This document shows, one piece after another, positions 19,207 to 27,492 of a stretch of DNA of 64,000 nt. Both the position numbers and the translations under genes were made by a program. The DNA is from Desulfosoma sp. Its GTDB lineage: Bacteria; Desulfobacterota; Syntrophobacteria; Syntrophobacterales; DSM-9756. Location: NCBI GenBank assembly GCA_037481875.1, contig JBBFKY010000010.1:61672-125671 (forward strand), in the 5' to 3' direction. The notes beneath the pieces are model-generated. The model saw only the letters and a program-made list of their open reading frames with translations. It had not been told where the DNA came from and ran no database searches. Numbering within the stretch: the stretch's first letter is position 1; each line of letters starts with the position of its first letter.

Positions 19207-19947
19207 ATGGATTTATCCATCGTCATTCCCGTCTACAATGAAGCGGAAAACGTGCTCCACTTGGCCGATGAATTGGAAGAGTCCCTGAAACCTTCAGCCA
19301 TACTTTGGGAATGCCTTTGGGTTGACGACGGATCCACCGACGGCACCTGGGATAAGCTTCTGGTGGTTGCCGGACGTTCCTCGGGCTCTTTTTTTCATCG
19401 CTTGTATGCTCTGGAAAGAAATGCGGGTCAGTCGGCGGCCTTGTGGACGGGATTTCAAAGGTGTCAAGGGCAGATCATCGCGACCTTGGACGGAGACGGA
19501 CAAAACGACCCACGAGACATTCCCCGCCTTGTCTCGCTTCTCCTTGAAGGCGGCTATGACATGGTTCAAGGGTATCGCGCCGTCAGAAGAGATTCTCTGA
19601 AGCGGCGCGTGGCTTCCCGTATCGCCAACACCTTTCGTAATCTCATTACGGGAAAATCCGTTCGAGACGTGGGCTGTTCCACACGCGTCTTTAGACGAGA
19701 ATGTGTTCCGTATCTTCCGCCTTTTAAAGGGTTGCACCGATTTTTGCCCACACTGATCATGTATCATGGTTTTCGAATCGCGGAGGCTCCGGTGAACCAC
19801 AGGCCGAGACGTCGAGGCACGACCAAATACGGCATTTTCGACCGGCTCTGGGTCGGCCTTTTGGATCTTTTCGGCGTAAGTTGGTTGCGTCTACGAGGCT
19901 TTCGCTGTCATGTCGTGAGAACCTTTCCGGAACACAAAAAACCATGA
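19207..19947 (+). CDS. Glycosyltransferase family 2 (polyprenyl-phosphate type)
   Basis: A 246-residue GT-A transferase similar to dolichyl/undecaprenyl-phosphate sugar transferases. Visible: DLSIVIPVYNEAEN at the start, VDDGSTDGTW, the metal-binding DGDGQNDP, and the late RRRGTTKYGIFDRLWVGLLD typical of DPM1/ArnC-like enzymes. Unlike ArnC it lacks two clear C-terminal membrane helices. It would load a sugar onto a lipid carrier at the inner membrane face. The ATG at 19207 opens the conserved domain. Its stop overlaps the next start (ATGA), and a GT39 gene follows, forming a three-gene module. Confidence 0.88.
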   Translation: MDLSIVIPVYNEAENVLHLADELEESLKPSAILWECLWVDDGSTDGTWDKLLVVAGRSSGSFFHRLYALERNAGQSAALWTGFQRCQGQIIATLDGDGQNDPRDIPRLVSLLLEGGYDMVQGYRAVRRDSLKRRVASRIANTFRNLITGKSVRDVGCSTRVFRRECVPYLPPFKGLHRFLPTLIMYHGFRIAEAPVNHRPRRRGTTKYGIFDRLWVGLLDLFGVSWLRLRGFRCHVVRTFPEHKKP

Positions 19948-20234
19948 CACAAGAAAAACTATGGCTTGGGATTGGGTTTTTAGCGCAGGGTTTGTTCTCT
20001 GCCAGATTCCTTGTCCAATGGATTGCCAGTGAAAGAATCGGCCGAAGTGTTGTCCCCGTGGCTTTTTGGTACCTGAGTTTGGCTGGTGGGGCTCTGTTGT
20101 TGGCCTATGCCGTGTGGCGCCGAGATCCCGTATTTATTCTCGGACAAGGGACAGGTCTTATCATTTACGGTCGGAACCTTTATCTGGTTTACAAAGAAAA
20201 AAGAGTAAGGGCATGTGGAGCAAAAAGCCCTTAA
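19944..20234 (+). CDS. Lipid A biosynthesis N-terminal (LAB_N) domain membrane protein
   Basis: A 96-residue integral membrane protein with three hydrophobic segments (WLGIGFLAQGLFSARFLVQW, VAFWYLSLAGGALLLAYAVW and VFILGQGTGLIIYGRNLYLVY, the last cited only by VFILGQGTGLIIYGRNL). The FSARFLVQWIASE motif is diagnostic of LAB_N proteins, small multidrug-transporter-like relatives linked to lipid A modification. The ATG lies in ATGA with the upstream stop and the downstream gene overlaps its last 22 bp. A flippase or accessory role for the lipid-linked sugar is inferred from the neighbours. Confidence 0.88.
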   Translation: MTQEKLWLGIGFLAQGLFSARFLVQWIASERIGRSVVPVAFWYLSLAGGALLLAYAVWRRDPVFILGQGTGLIIYGRNLYLVYKEKRVRACGAKSP

Positions 20235-21826
20235 AGGATTTCGTGCTGTGGAGTCTTCTCTGCGCCACGGTAGGGGTTATGGCTTTTCAGGGGACGCGAG
20301 GCCTCTACGAATCCACGGAAGGCCGTTATGCCGAGTGTGCTCGGGAAATGCTCGTCTCGGGGGATTTTCTTAGGCCCACCTTGGATTTTGCTCCCCACTG
20401 GACAAAGCCTCCTTTGACCTACTGGGCCGTTGCCGCAGGTGTCCATCTTTTCGGCCGCCATGCTTGGGGGGCTAGAGCTTACCTCATTCCTACCTTTATT
20501 CTTACGGTTTGCGCGGTTTATTGGTTGGGACGGTGGATGTGGCAAGCGGAGGCGGGAGCCGTGAGCGCTTTGGTCTACGCCAGCATGTGGGGACCTGTGG
20601 GCGCTGCTTTTACGGTCAATGCCGATTCCCTTTTGACACTCTGGGAAACCTGGGCTCTTGCCTGTTTCTGGTGGGGTGTTCGCACGCGTCGTCAATTTCC
20701 TATCACCCTGATGTGGTTGTTTTTTGGTTTGGCTTTTTTCACCAAGGGTCCGCCCGGTTTGCTACCGTTATTAGCCCTCGTTGTTTTGAGAGTTTTTGCG
20801 AAGAGTTTCGAGGTTCGAAGCACTCGTTTTTGGGTTCCGGCTGGAATGGGTCTAGGGTTGGTGACGGCTTTGTGGTGGTACTTATGGGCCATAGCGCACT
20901 ACCCGGGTCTTCTTTCCTATTGGCTCAAACACGAAGTTGTCGGTCGGGTGGTTACCGACGAGTTTGAAAGACACCCTCATTGGTATGAAATGTTCACCGT
21001 ATACTGGCGTTTCCTCTTGGGTGGCTCTTTGCCGTGGCTTGCCGCGGTGCTATGGATGGAGCGACACCGGCTTGTTGCATGGGGTCGAGGGCTTGCCGGT
21101 CAGGGATTCAGAACACATCTTGAGGCATGGGCTTTGTTCTGGCGAAACCTTTCGATCCAGGGAAAGTTTCTAGCCTTTGGTTTTTGGGTTCCTTTGGCGG
21201 TATTTTCCTTCAGCCGGTCACGGCTTCCCCTGTATGTGCTTCCTTTGATGCCCTTGATCAGCTGCGCCATGGGCCACAGAATAGGGAATCTTTTGAGCCA
21301 AGGTCGAATCAGTCAAAAAGGCCTTGTCACTTTGGCTCTTATTGCCACGATGTTTATCGTTTTCGGCAAAGGTGTCATGGCCTACTGGCCTTCAAAAAGG
21401 GACATGGGCGCTTTGGCTCGTGCCGTGGAGGCGGTATGGCCTAAAGAGGAGGCTTCGGAATCCAGACCGCTTTATGTTGTTTCCAGGAGCCCGCTCTATG
21501 GGCTGCGGTTTTATTGGGGAGATTCACTGATTCGTGTCTATCCGAAAGCGGACAAGGTTCCGCCTCCAGGCTTTCACCCCTTATCGATTTTAACCACGCC
21601 CAGTGGGCCCGAACCGATTTCACCCTATAAGGGGAAACGGGTGGTGGCGCAAAGAGGAGATGTTTTGAAACTCCTGGAGCATCTTCAGAGGGAAGGCTAC
21701 CGGGCGGATTCACGGCCCTTGACGCGCTATTGGAGCCTCCTTGAGGTGAAACGCGTTACGGAAGACAACCCCGGGAGAAGTATCGGGGCGAGCGGGGCCT
21801 CGCCCCGATCGGCTCTGGTCTTTTAG
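20213..21826 (+). CDS. Glycosyltransferase family 39 (ArnT-like) membrane protein
   Basis: A 537-residue polytopic transferase of the PMT/ArnT type, which moves a sugar from a polyprenyl phosphate to lipid A or protein in the periplasm. The first loop reads TRGLYESTEGRYAECAREM and later PHWTKPPLTYW, the hallmark ArnT/PMT pattern with the acidic catalytic residue in that loop. Many hydrophobic segments fill residues 10-400, then a soluble C-terminal domain. Start ATG at 20213, overlapping the LAB_N gene. The last ~15 codons (NPGRSIGASGASPRS) are encoded by a type A repeat, so the C-terminus was probably extended by insertion. It overlaps the convergent gene by 4 bp. Confidence 0.88.
   Translation: MWSKKPLKDFVLWSLLCATVGVMAFQGTRGLYESTEGRYAECAREMLVSGDFLRPTLDFAPHWTKPPLTYWAVAAGVHLFGRHAWGARAYLIPTFILTVCAVYWLGRWMWQAEAGAVSALVYASMWGPVGAAFTVNADSLLTLWETWALACFWWGVRTRRQFPITLMWLFFGLAFFTKGPPGLLPLLALVVLRVFAKSFEVRSTRFWVPAGMGLGLVTALWWYLWAIAHYPGLLSYWLKHEVVGRVVTDEFERHPHWYEMFTVYWRFLLGGSLPWLAAVLWMERHRLVAWGRGLAGQGFRTHLEAWALFWRNLSIQGKFLAFGFWVPLAVFSFSRSRLPLYVLPLMPLISCAMGHRIGNLLSQGRISQKGLVTLALIATMFIVFGKGVMAYWPSKRDMGALARAVEAVWPKEEASESRPLYVVSRSPLYGLRFYWGDSLIRVYPKADKVPPPGFHPLSILTTPSGPEPISPYKGKRVVAQRGDVLKLLEHLQREGYRADSRPLTRYWSLLEVKRVTEDNPGRSIGASGASPRSALVF
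21782..21809. repeat. Type A inverted repeat inside the GT39 3' end
   Basis: Perfect 11-bp arms ATCGGGGCGAG / CTCGCCCCGAT around CGGGGC, lying within the last codons of the glycosyltransferase. It may also act as a terminator, but no U-tract follows. Confidence 0.65.
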
Positions 21827-22326
21827 GGTTTCGGCGATTGAGGCATGGGAAAGTCTTTACCCAATGGACCGGAGGCGCGCTCCTGCATCCAAGCTTGCAC
21901 CTTGGACCGTTGCTCTTCGGTCAGTAAAGGCATGATCTCTCGACGCACCTTGGCCCTCAGGACAGCCAGATCTTCTTGAGCTGCCGCGGCGGCTTTATGG
22001 GCTTCTCTTACGGCTGCTTCCGTGGAGTTATCCTGTGAGATGACATCGTTGAGTTTTTTATGCGCCGCGCCCACACGCTGAAAAGCCCCTTCAAATTCGT
22101 TTCGATGTTTTTTGAGCACCTCTAGAATTTTTTCCTGTTGTTCCGGAGTCAGCTTCAGTTCCACGATTTTTTCGAGAAACTGAAAAAACATACCGCCTCT
22201 GTCCGGACCAAAGATTCCAGGCCCATGCCCTCGAAAGCCGAAAGCGTAGCCCTCTGCTCTCAAACCGAAAACGACCAGAAAGAGGACCCCTAACAGACCA
22301 AGTATCTTCGTTTTCCCTTTGTTCAT
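21823..22326 (-). CDS. Spy/CpxP-like periplasmic protein
   Basis: A 167-residue protein with a signal peptide (hydrophobic residues 8-23) and two LTxxQ motifs, LKLTPEQQEKI near 60 and LLTEEQRSKV near 143, the signature of the Spy/CpxP family. These periplasmic helical cradles act as chaperones or as inhibitors of the Cpx sensor, and related proteins sense metals. AAAAGGAG precedes the ATG at 22326. It is divergent from a CpxRA-like pair across a 360-bp gap with candidate CpxR boxes, the arrangement expected for an envelope-stress module. It converges on the GT39 gene, overlapping 4 bp. Confidence 0.85.
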   Translation of the reverse strand: MNKGKTKILGLLGVLFLVVFGLRAEGYAFGFRGHGPGIFGPDRGGMFFQFLEKIVELKLTPEQQEKILEVLKKHRNEFEGAFQRVGAAHKKLNDVISQDNSTEAAVREAHKAAAAAQEDLAVLRAKVRREIMPLLTEEQRSKVQAWMQERASGPLGKDFPMPQSPKP

Positions 22327-22567
22327 ATCCAGCTCCTTTTTTGTTCTTAACTATGCTTTTCCCGTTCATGTCCATGAAAATCCATTGTGATGAAACACTT
22401 TCTGGAATCTGGCTGTTTTCTCTGTACAGCTATCACCCCCTTTCTTTCGGCGCTGGGAATTGGAATCAAAGGCCGACTCTACCCCCGAGATTCGAGAAAC
22501 CTTGACCCGTCCAGGTCATGGATAACCCGTAGCATTCCTAATGTGTTCGAAGATTGAGCCAACAAAT

Positions 22568-22582
22568 GTTAAATTTTGTAAA
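22568..22582 (+). promoter_or_regulatory. CpxR-box-like motif
   Basis: GTTAA-ATTTT-GTAAA: two pentamers spaced as in the CpxR box GTAAA-N5-GTAAA, with one mismatch. It lies about 105 bp upstream of the response regulator. Confidence 0.45.
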
Positions 22583-22599
22583 AAGGTTTCAATCCCTGG

Positions 22600-22614
22600 T
22601 TAACAAATTTTGAC
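22600..22614 (-). promoter_or_regulatory. CpxR-box-like motif, opposite orientation
   Basis: On the minus strand GTCAA-AATTT-GTTAA, the same pentamer spacing with one mismatch per half. With the motif at 22568 it forms an inverted pair 32 bp apart. Confidence 0.42.
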
Positions 22615-22686
22615 ATGCGCAAGGTGAACCTCCTGGAGTATTTTTAAACACCTGGCACGCCTAACCCCCCATGAGGAGTCGACAGT

Positions 22687-23412
22687 ATGGAAAGGAAAGT
22701 TCGACTTCTGATCATTGATGATGATTGGGAGTTATGCACGCTGTTACAGGAGTATCTTGAGCCCTTTGGGTTTACCGTCGCGTGTGTTCACGACGGCGAA
22801 GAGGGAATGCGAGCTTTGGAGGAACATTCCTTTGATCTGATTATTCTTGATGTGATGCTGCCTGGTCGGGATGGATTAGAAGTTTTGCGCTCCTTACGAA
22901 CCCGAAGCGATGTGCCCGTGCTCATGCTGACAGCTCGGGGTGAGGATGTGGATCGTATCGTAGGGTTGGAGCTCGGAGCGGATGATTACCTTCCCAAGCC
23001 TTTCAATCCAAGGGAGATTCTAGCCCGGTTACGGGCGTTGCTTCGGCGAACCCAGCGATCCATGCCAGGTGGAATGCTCTCGGTATCGGAAGCTTTGGAC
23101 CGACGCTCGGATCTTTTGACCGTTGGGGATGTGGAATTATCGCCTTCCACGCGCACGGTGCGGCGTCAGGGTGAGTTGGTGCCCTTGACGGCGGTGGAAT
23201 TCAATCTCTTGGAAGTTTTGATGGCATCCGCCGGAAAGGTTGTGAGCAGGGAAGAATTGAGCCTCAAGGTTTTGGGTCGAAAGCTTCAACCCTATGATCG
23301 AAGTCTCGATGTTCATGTAAGCAATTTACGAAAAAAGCTAGGGGATCTTCCTGACGGCATGGAGCGGATCAAGACGATTCGCGGCGTGGGCTACCTTTAC
23401 GTGGCTCTGTAA
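22687..23412 (+). CDS. OmpR-family response regulator (CpxR-like)
   Basis: A 241-residue two-component regulator. The receiver domain (1-120) has the acidic pair D11/D12, phospho-acceptor D55 in LIILDVMLPGRDG, and the lysine in DDYLPKPFNP. The winged-helix domain (about 140-240) ends with IKTIRGVGYLYVA. AGGAG precedes the ATG. It is 57 bp upstream of its histidine kinase and divergent from a Spy-like gene. CpxR-like identity rests on this context and on the kinase sequence. Confidence 0.9.
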   Translation: MERKVRLLIIDDDWELCTLLQEYLEPFGFTVACVHDGEEGMRALEEHSFDLIILDVMLPGRDGLEVLRSLRTRSDVPVLMLTARGEDVDRIVGLELGADDYLPKPFNPREILARLRALLRRTQRSMPGGMLSVSEALDRRSDLLTVGDVELSPSTRTVRRQGELVPLTAVEFNLLEVLMASAGKVVSREELSLKVLGRKLQPYDRSLDVHVSNLRKKLGDLPDGMERIKTIRGVGYLYVAL

Positions 23413-23469
23413 AGAAACCGCCTTGAAAAGGTCGTAAAAGACACCTTGGAAGCTGAGCGAGGAAGGCCG

Positions 23470-24858
23470 ATGAAAGGCGTCTTTGGAAAAATTTTTTTGG
23501 CCTTTTGCGGTACGATTTGTGCCGGAGTCCTTTTATCAGCCCTGGTTCTCGGCTGGCTGTTTCCCCGAAAAGATTGGCTGGAAGGCTGGAGGCAAGCTTC
23601 GCACCACATGGTCATCCTCGCGGCCGTCACAGGGGTTCAGGTTTATGAAGAACACGGTCCGGACGCTCTAGCCCGTTTCGTGCAGGAGCTTGAAAGAGAT
23701 CGCTTGGTTCGCTACTTTTTCCTTGATGCTTCCGGCAGAGAGCTCCTGGGACGTTCCCTTCCTCAAGATTTCCTTGAGAATCCCTACAAACCGTTTCCTT
23801 TTGCCACAAGGCTTCGTCAACGGCTCTTGCCTTCCCCCATCGAAATCATAGATATTCCTGGCACCTTCGGAACTCGTTACACGCTTGTTCGGCACCTTCT
23901 TGCGCCCATGCCCCCTTTGCCCCGATCTCGGCTGATTCCTCAGGTCGTGAGTCTAGGTGCCTTGGTTGCCGTAGCTTCGATTCTGTGCTTTTTCTTAGCC
24001 AGGCACTTTGTGGCACCTCTGCGAACGCTGCAACAAGGTGCGTGCCTTTTAGCTTCCGGCGATTTCAGCATTCGCGTGGGCCCGAGCCTTCATCGACGTC
24101 ATGATGAATTCGGCGCATTAGCTCGGGACTTCGACCTTATGGCCGAAAAACTCGGCCGACTCGTCGAAGCCCAAAGACAGCTTCTTCGAGACATCTCGCA
24201 TGAGTTGCGCTCGCCTCTGACACGCCTGGGTGTTGCCTTGGAACTGACCCGAAAACAAGCGCCCCGAGAACTCTCACCTTTTTTCGACCGCATTGAAAAG
24301 GAATCGGAAAGGCTCAACACCTTAATTTCTCAGGTGCTGATCCTGGCTCGACTGGATCATGGCGAATCAACGTTTTCCTTTGATCGTGTGGCTCTGGACC
24401 AAATTGTGGAAGAAGTGGCAAGGGACGCTGATTTCGAAGCGCAAGGAAAGGGTTGCACCGTGCGGTGGTTCCTGGAACCGGCAGAAGTGCTCGGTTCTGC
24501 GGAACTTCTGAGAAGCGCCGTTGAAAATGTTCTTCGCAATGCTGTGAGGTATTCTCCGCACGGTACGGAAATTACCGTCACCGTGAACCGGGTTGTCGCC
24601 AAGGAAGATGAGTGCGTGGAGATTCGCGTGGAAGACCAGGGCCCAGGGGTTCCTGAAAGCCGTCTGGAAGAAATCTTTCGTCCGTTTTATCGAGTGGCGG
24701 AAGCTCGGGATCGCGGCTCAGGAGGTGCCGGTTTGGGTTTGGCCATTGCCCAAAAGGCCGTGCAACGGCACGGAGGGAAAATGCGCGCCGTGAATCGACC
24801 CGAGGGTGGTCTATGTGTCCTCATGCAACTGCCCATCGCACCTCAGGGTCGTGCCTAA
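23470..24858 (+). CDS. Membrane sensor histidine kinase (CpxA-like)
   Basis: A 462-residue kinase with two membrane segments (about 8-30 and 155-178) enclosing a ~125-residue periplasmic sensor, then HAMP, HisKA with H244 in LLRDISHELRSPLTRLG, and a HATPase domain (RNAVRYSPHG; DQGPGVPESRLEEIFRPFYR; GGAGLGLAI). The DISHELRSPLTRLGVALEL stretch is very CpxA-like. I start at the ATG at 23470, which has GAGGAAGG upstream, rather than a TTG eight codons earlier. It would phosphorylate the adjacent regulator in response to envelope stress, with the divergent Spy-like protein as a likely modulator. Confidence 0.9.
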   Translation: MKGVFGKIFLAFCGTICAGVLLSALVLGWLFPRKDWLEGWRQASHHMVILAAVTGVQVYEEHGPDALARFVQELERDRLVRYFFLDASGRELLGRSLPQDFLENPYKPFPFATRLRQRLLPSPIEIIDIPGTFGTRYTLVRHLLAPMPPLPRSRLIPQVVSLGALVAVASILCFFLARHFVAPLRTLQQGACLLASGDFSIRVGPSLHRRHDEFGALARDFDLMAEKLGRLVEAQRQLLRDISHELRSPLTRLGVALELTRKQAPRELSPFFDRIEKESERLNTLISQVLILARLDHGESTFSFDRVALDQIVEEVARDADFEAQGKGCTVRWFLEPAEVLGSAELLRSAVENVLRNAVRYSPHGTEITVTVNRVVAKEDECVEIRVEDQGPGVPESRLEEIFRPFYRVAEARDRGSGGAGLGLAIAQKAVQRHGGKMRAVNRPEGGLCVLMQLPIAPQGRA

Positions 24859-24909
24859 AGACATGGACGAGCAGGAGCTGGTGGCTTGGATCACCATGCC
24901 TGGAAGGTC

Positions 24910-25503
24910 TCATGTGCGGCGATACCAGTACCAGGCCGAAGGGTGTCCTTTTTCTTCGCCGATGACGTAGCGTTCCCGTGTAAATGCGGAACTGAAAAGA
25001 CTGTGCACTTCCTCTACGGAAATGCCCCAAAGGCTCCCGCGCCAAGGACGCGGAAGCCATGCGTAAAGCATGTACCAGGAGGAAGGGGCGGTAAGACGTT
25101 CCAGTTCCCGCGCGTATCGACGGCGCCCCTCACGGCTCAAAGCGAACAGGCAACCGATATCGAGGACATATTCGTAAGGTCCGTGAAGCATGGAAAGGTT
25201 GGTGACATCCGCAACATGAAAAGCGATGGAAAGGCCTGCGGACGCGGCCTTTTGACGCGCTTTTTGAATGGCTCGAGGTGAAAAATCCACGGCGGTCACC
25301 TGCCAGCCATGCCGTGCCATGGTGATGGCATTGGTCCCGGTTCCGCAACCCAGGTCAAGGGCTTTGCCCGGAGGGGTGTGTGCGAGAAATTCCATCACCT
25401 CGGGAGGCGTGATGCCTGTGTCCCACGGAGTTTGGCCCCGAAGATAACGCCATTCAAAGGCCCATCGGCTTCTCATGAATCGATCTCGCAGGCGCTCCCA
25501 CAT
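24910..25503 (-). CDS. Class I SAM-dependent methyltransferase
   Basis: A 197-residue methyltransferase. Motif I is KALDLGCGTGTNAITMARHG near residue 47, followed by the acidic residue in QVTAVDFSPRAIQKA and a VLDIGCLFAL motif IV-like segment. An N-terminal WDTGITPPEV resembles the thiopurine/tellurite-resistance TehB-like group (WDTGxPPPEL), so a small-molecule substrate is plausible. Start at the ATG at 25503 with GGGAGG upstream; the longer frame is spurious. It converges on the sensor kinase gene with a 51-bp gap and is upstream of no gene on its strand. Confidence 0.85.
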   Translation of the reverse strand: MWERLRDRFMRSRWAFEWRYLRGQTPWDTGITPPEVMEFLAHTPPGKALDLGCGTGTNAITMARHGWQVTAVDFSPRAIQKARQKAASAGLSIAFHVADVTNLSMLHGPYEYVLDIGCLFALSREGRRRYARELERLTAPSSWYMLYAWLPRPWRGSLWGISVEEVHSLFSSAFTRERYVIGEEKGHPSAWYWYRRT

Positions 25504-26061
25504 GGTTTGCCTCCCGGGTTTCTTGTGGAAGAGGATCCCGACATGTCCTGTATGCCCAAACGCCGAGCCATGACAATTTACCCACCTCATGAGGTCGCGT
25601 CAAAGTCTCAGCGATCCAGCCAAACAAGATGGTGTCCTCAAGGTGGATTCTGAGCATGCCGATGGTTTCCAAGCCGAAAACCCTAGGGCTTATAAGGGCG
25701 CACCGGCGTGTGCGATCCGTATGCACACACCTGACCTTGTGTCTTGGGGCGGATCTACAGGTCTAACCGGACGAAGCTCCCGGTTCATATCCTTGAATCG
25801 TGTCGGAAGGGCCTCAAGAAAGGGATAGGCTTTGAGGGTTCTTCTGCAGGCAACTTTAAGAAAAACCTGCCTCCTATGCTGTGGTTTCCAAAGCTTCTCT
25901 TGATGTGCAATGTGTGTTCTGAGAAAAGCACCTGGGAAGTGTTTCTAGATGCTTCCGGGTCCATGAAGGCTGCATTTCTTCACAAGTGCTTCAAGGTATG
26001 CCATAGTGCATGCCTAAACATCGGGCGTGGACACGCAGCGGGTTTGTAAGGAAAGGAAAGG
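25504..26061. other. Intergenic gap upstream of the cobalamin operon
   Basis: A 558-bp divergent region. It holds a degenerate type B copy (25691-25714) with a second GGGGCGGATCTACAGGTC stretch at 25745-25762. I looked for a cobalamin riboswitch before cbiA and did not find its conserved box. The 3' half shows only a weak GCAGG...CCTGC pair. Confidence 0.5.
25691..25714. repeat. Degenerate type B repeat
   Basis: TATAAGGGCGCACC-GGC-GTGTGCG; arms GCGCAC / GTGTGC pair imperfectly. Confidence 0.4.
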
Positions 26062-27492
26062 GTGGTGTCGTTACGCAAGTGGGCTTTTGTGCTGGCTGCG
26101 CCGCACAGTGGTTCTGGGAAGACAACGGTGACTCTGGCGATTCTGGCAGCGCTTCGAAAGCGTGGTCTGACAGTTCAGCCCTTCAAGGTCGGTCCGGACT
26201 TTATCGACCCCGGTCTTCATACCCTTGTCACAGGAACCGTTTCCCGCAATCTGGACGGATGGATGCTATCCCGAGACGTGAATAGGTCCATCTTTGCCCG
26301 CTGGCTCCAGGCCGCTCATGGTGCGGTGGTGGAAGGGGTCATGGGGCTTTTCGATGGTTACGATGGTGCAACAGAAGCGGGCAGCACCGCCGAAATGGCC
26401 AAATGGCTAGAGATTCCCGTCGTCCTTGTGGTGGATGCCCGAAGTATGGCTCGAAGTGTCGCCGCCCTGGTTCATGGTTTTTGTTCTTTTGATCCGGATA
26501 TGCGTTGTGCCGGGATCATATTTAATCGCATAGGGAGTGAAGCGCATTTGGAGTTTCTGCGAGAAGCCATGACGGTGTCTCATCCGAATCTTCCGGTCTT
26601 AGGTGGGCTTCCCCGCGAGGATACTCTTAAACTACCTGAGCGGCACCTGGGGCTAGTCACCGCCGAAGAAATTCCATTGGATCAAGCCTTTGTGGATCAA
26701 GCAGCCCGTTGGGCTGAGACACACCTGGATCTCAACCGATTGCTGACCATCACCACTCTGGAAACCGGGGACTTGGAGTCCATCGCGTCACAGGCGGAAG
26801 CCTTGAATCCTATTCCCGCAGTGCCTAAAAGGGGCCTAACAGAAAGGCCGGTGATCGCCGTCGCACGGGACGCCGTCTTTTGCTTCTATTATCAGGACAA
26901 TCTGGACCTTTTGGAAAGCTTTGGAGCCAGACTGCGCTTCTTTTCGCCGCTTGCCGGAGAAACGATTCCCGAAGACGCTTCGGCTCTTTATCTCGGGGGT
27001 GGCTATCCGGAAGTTCATGCAAAGGCTTTACGAAATAACCAGCGTTTTTTTAACGATCTTCAAGATTTTGCCGCATCCAATCGACCCATTTACGCTGAAT
27101 GCGGCGGCCTCATGGTTCTCAGTCAATCCATAGAACTTCTTTCCGGGGAAAAAGTGCCGATGGCAGGGCTTTTACCCTTTGGTGTTCGCATGCTTTCAAG
27201 ACGCAAGGCTCTCGGTTACGTGGAAGTGGTTCTGACGCGTTCGTGCCTTTTGGGAGAACCGGGCATGAAGGTGCGCGGTCATGAATTTCATTACTCTGAA
27301 ATTGACCACCTCAGTAACTCCGCGAACCTATCCTATTGCTATCGACTGCAAGCGCGAAAATACCGCCTGGAACAAGATGAAGGCTACCAGGTGGGATCGG
27401 TGCTTGCCAGTTATGTGCATCTGCATTGGGGCAGTGCTCCGCAGGCCGCAGCTTTCTTTACAGAAGCGGCCCGAAAGGTTTTCTGTTCATGA
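26062..27492 (+). CDS. cbiA: Cobyrinic acid a,c-diamide synthase
   Basis: A 476-residue enzyme that amidates the a and c side chains of cobyrinic acid with glutamine in B12 synthesis. The N-terminal ATP-binding domain has HSGSGKTTVTLAIL (P-loop) and KVGPDFIDPGLH; the C-terminal glutamine amidotransferase domain has LYLGGGYPEVHA and the cysteine in AECGGLMVL. Start is GTG at 26062 or 26065 after AAGGAAAGG. First gene of a tight cobalamin operon, overlapping cbiP by 4 bp (ATGA). Confidence 0.95.
   Translation: MVSLRKWAFVLAAPHSGSGKTTVTLAILAALRKRGLTVQPFKVGPDFIDPGLHTLVTGTVSRNLDGWMLSRDVNRSIFARWLQAAHGAVVEGVMGLFDGYDGATEAGSTAEMAKWLEIPVVLVVDARSMARSVAALVHGFCSFDPDMRCAGIIFNRIGSEAHLEFLREAMTVSHPNLPVLGGLPREDTLKLPERHLGLVTAEEIPLDQAFVDQAARWAETHLDLNRLLTITTLETGDLESIASQAEALNPIPAVPKRGLTERPVIAVARDAVFCFYYQDNLDLLESFGARLRFFSPLAGETIPEDASALYLGGGYPEVHAKALRNNQRFFNDLQDFAASNRPIYAECGGLMVLSQSIELLSGEKVPMAGLLPFGVRMLSRRKALGYVEVVLTRSCLLGEPGMKVRGHEFHYSEIDHLSNSANLSYCYRLQARKYRLEQDEGYQVGSVLASYVHLHWGSAPQAAAFFTEAARKVFCS

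Larger units (their letters stand above)
22327..22686. other. Divergent control region of the spy-like and cpxR-like genes
   Basis: No gene. It contains a TGACC-CGTCCA-GGTCA palindrome (22503-22518) and two CpxR-box-like motifs at 22568-22614. Most of it is AT-rich relative to its surroundings. Confidence 0.55.

Noticed and set aside
22503-22518. TGACC-CGTCCA-GGTCA as a second HcpR site
   Set aside because: The half-site spacing (6 bp) differs from the 2-bp spacing of the hcp site.
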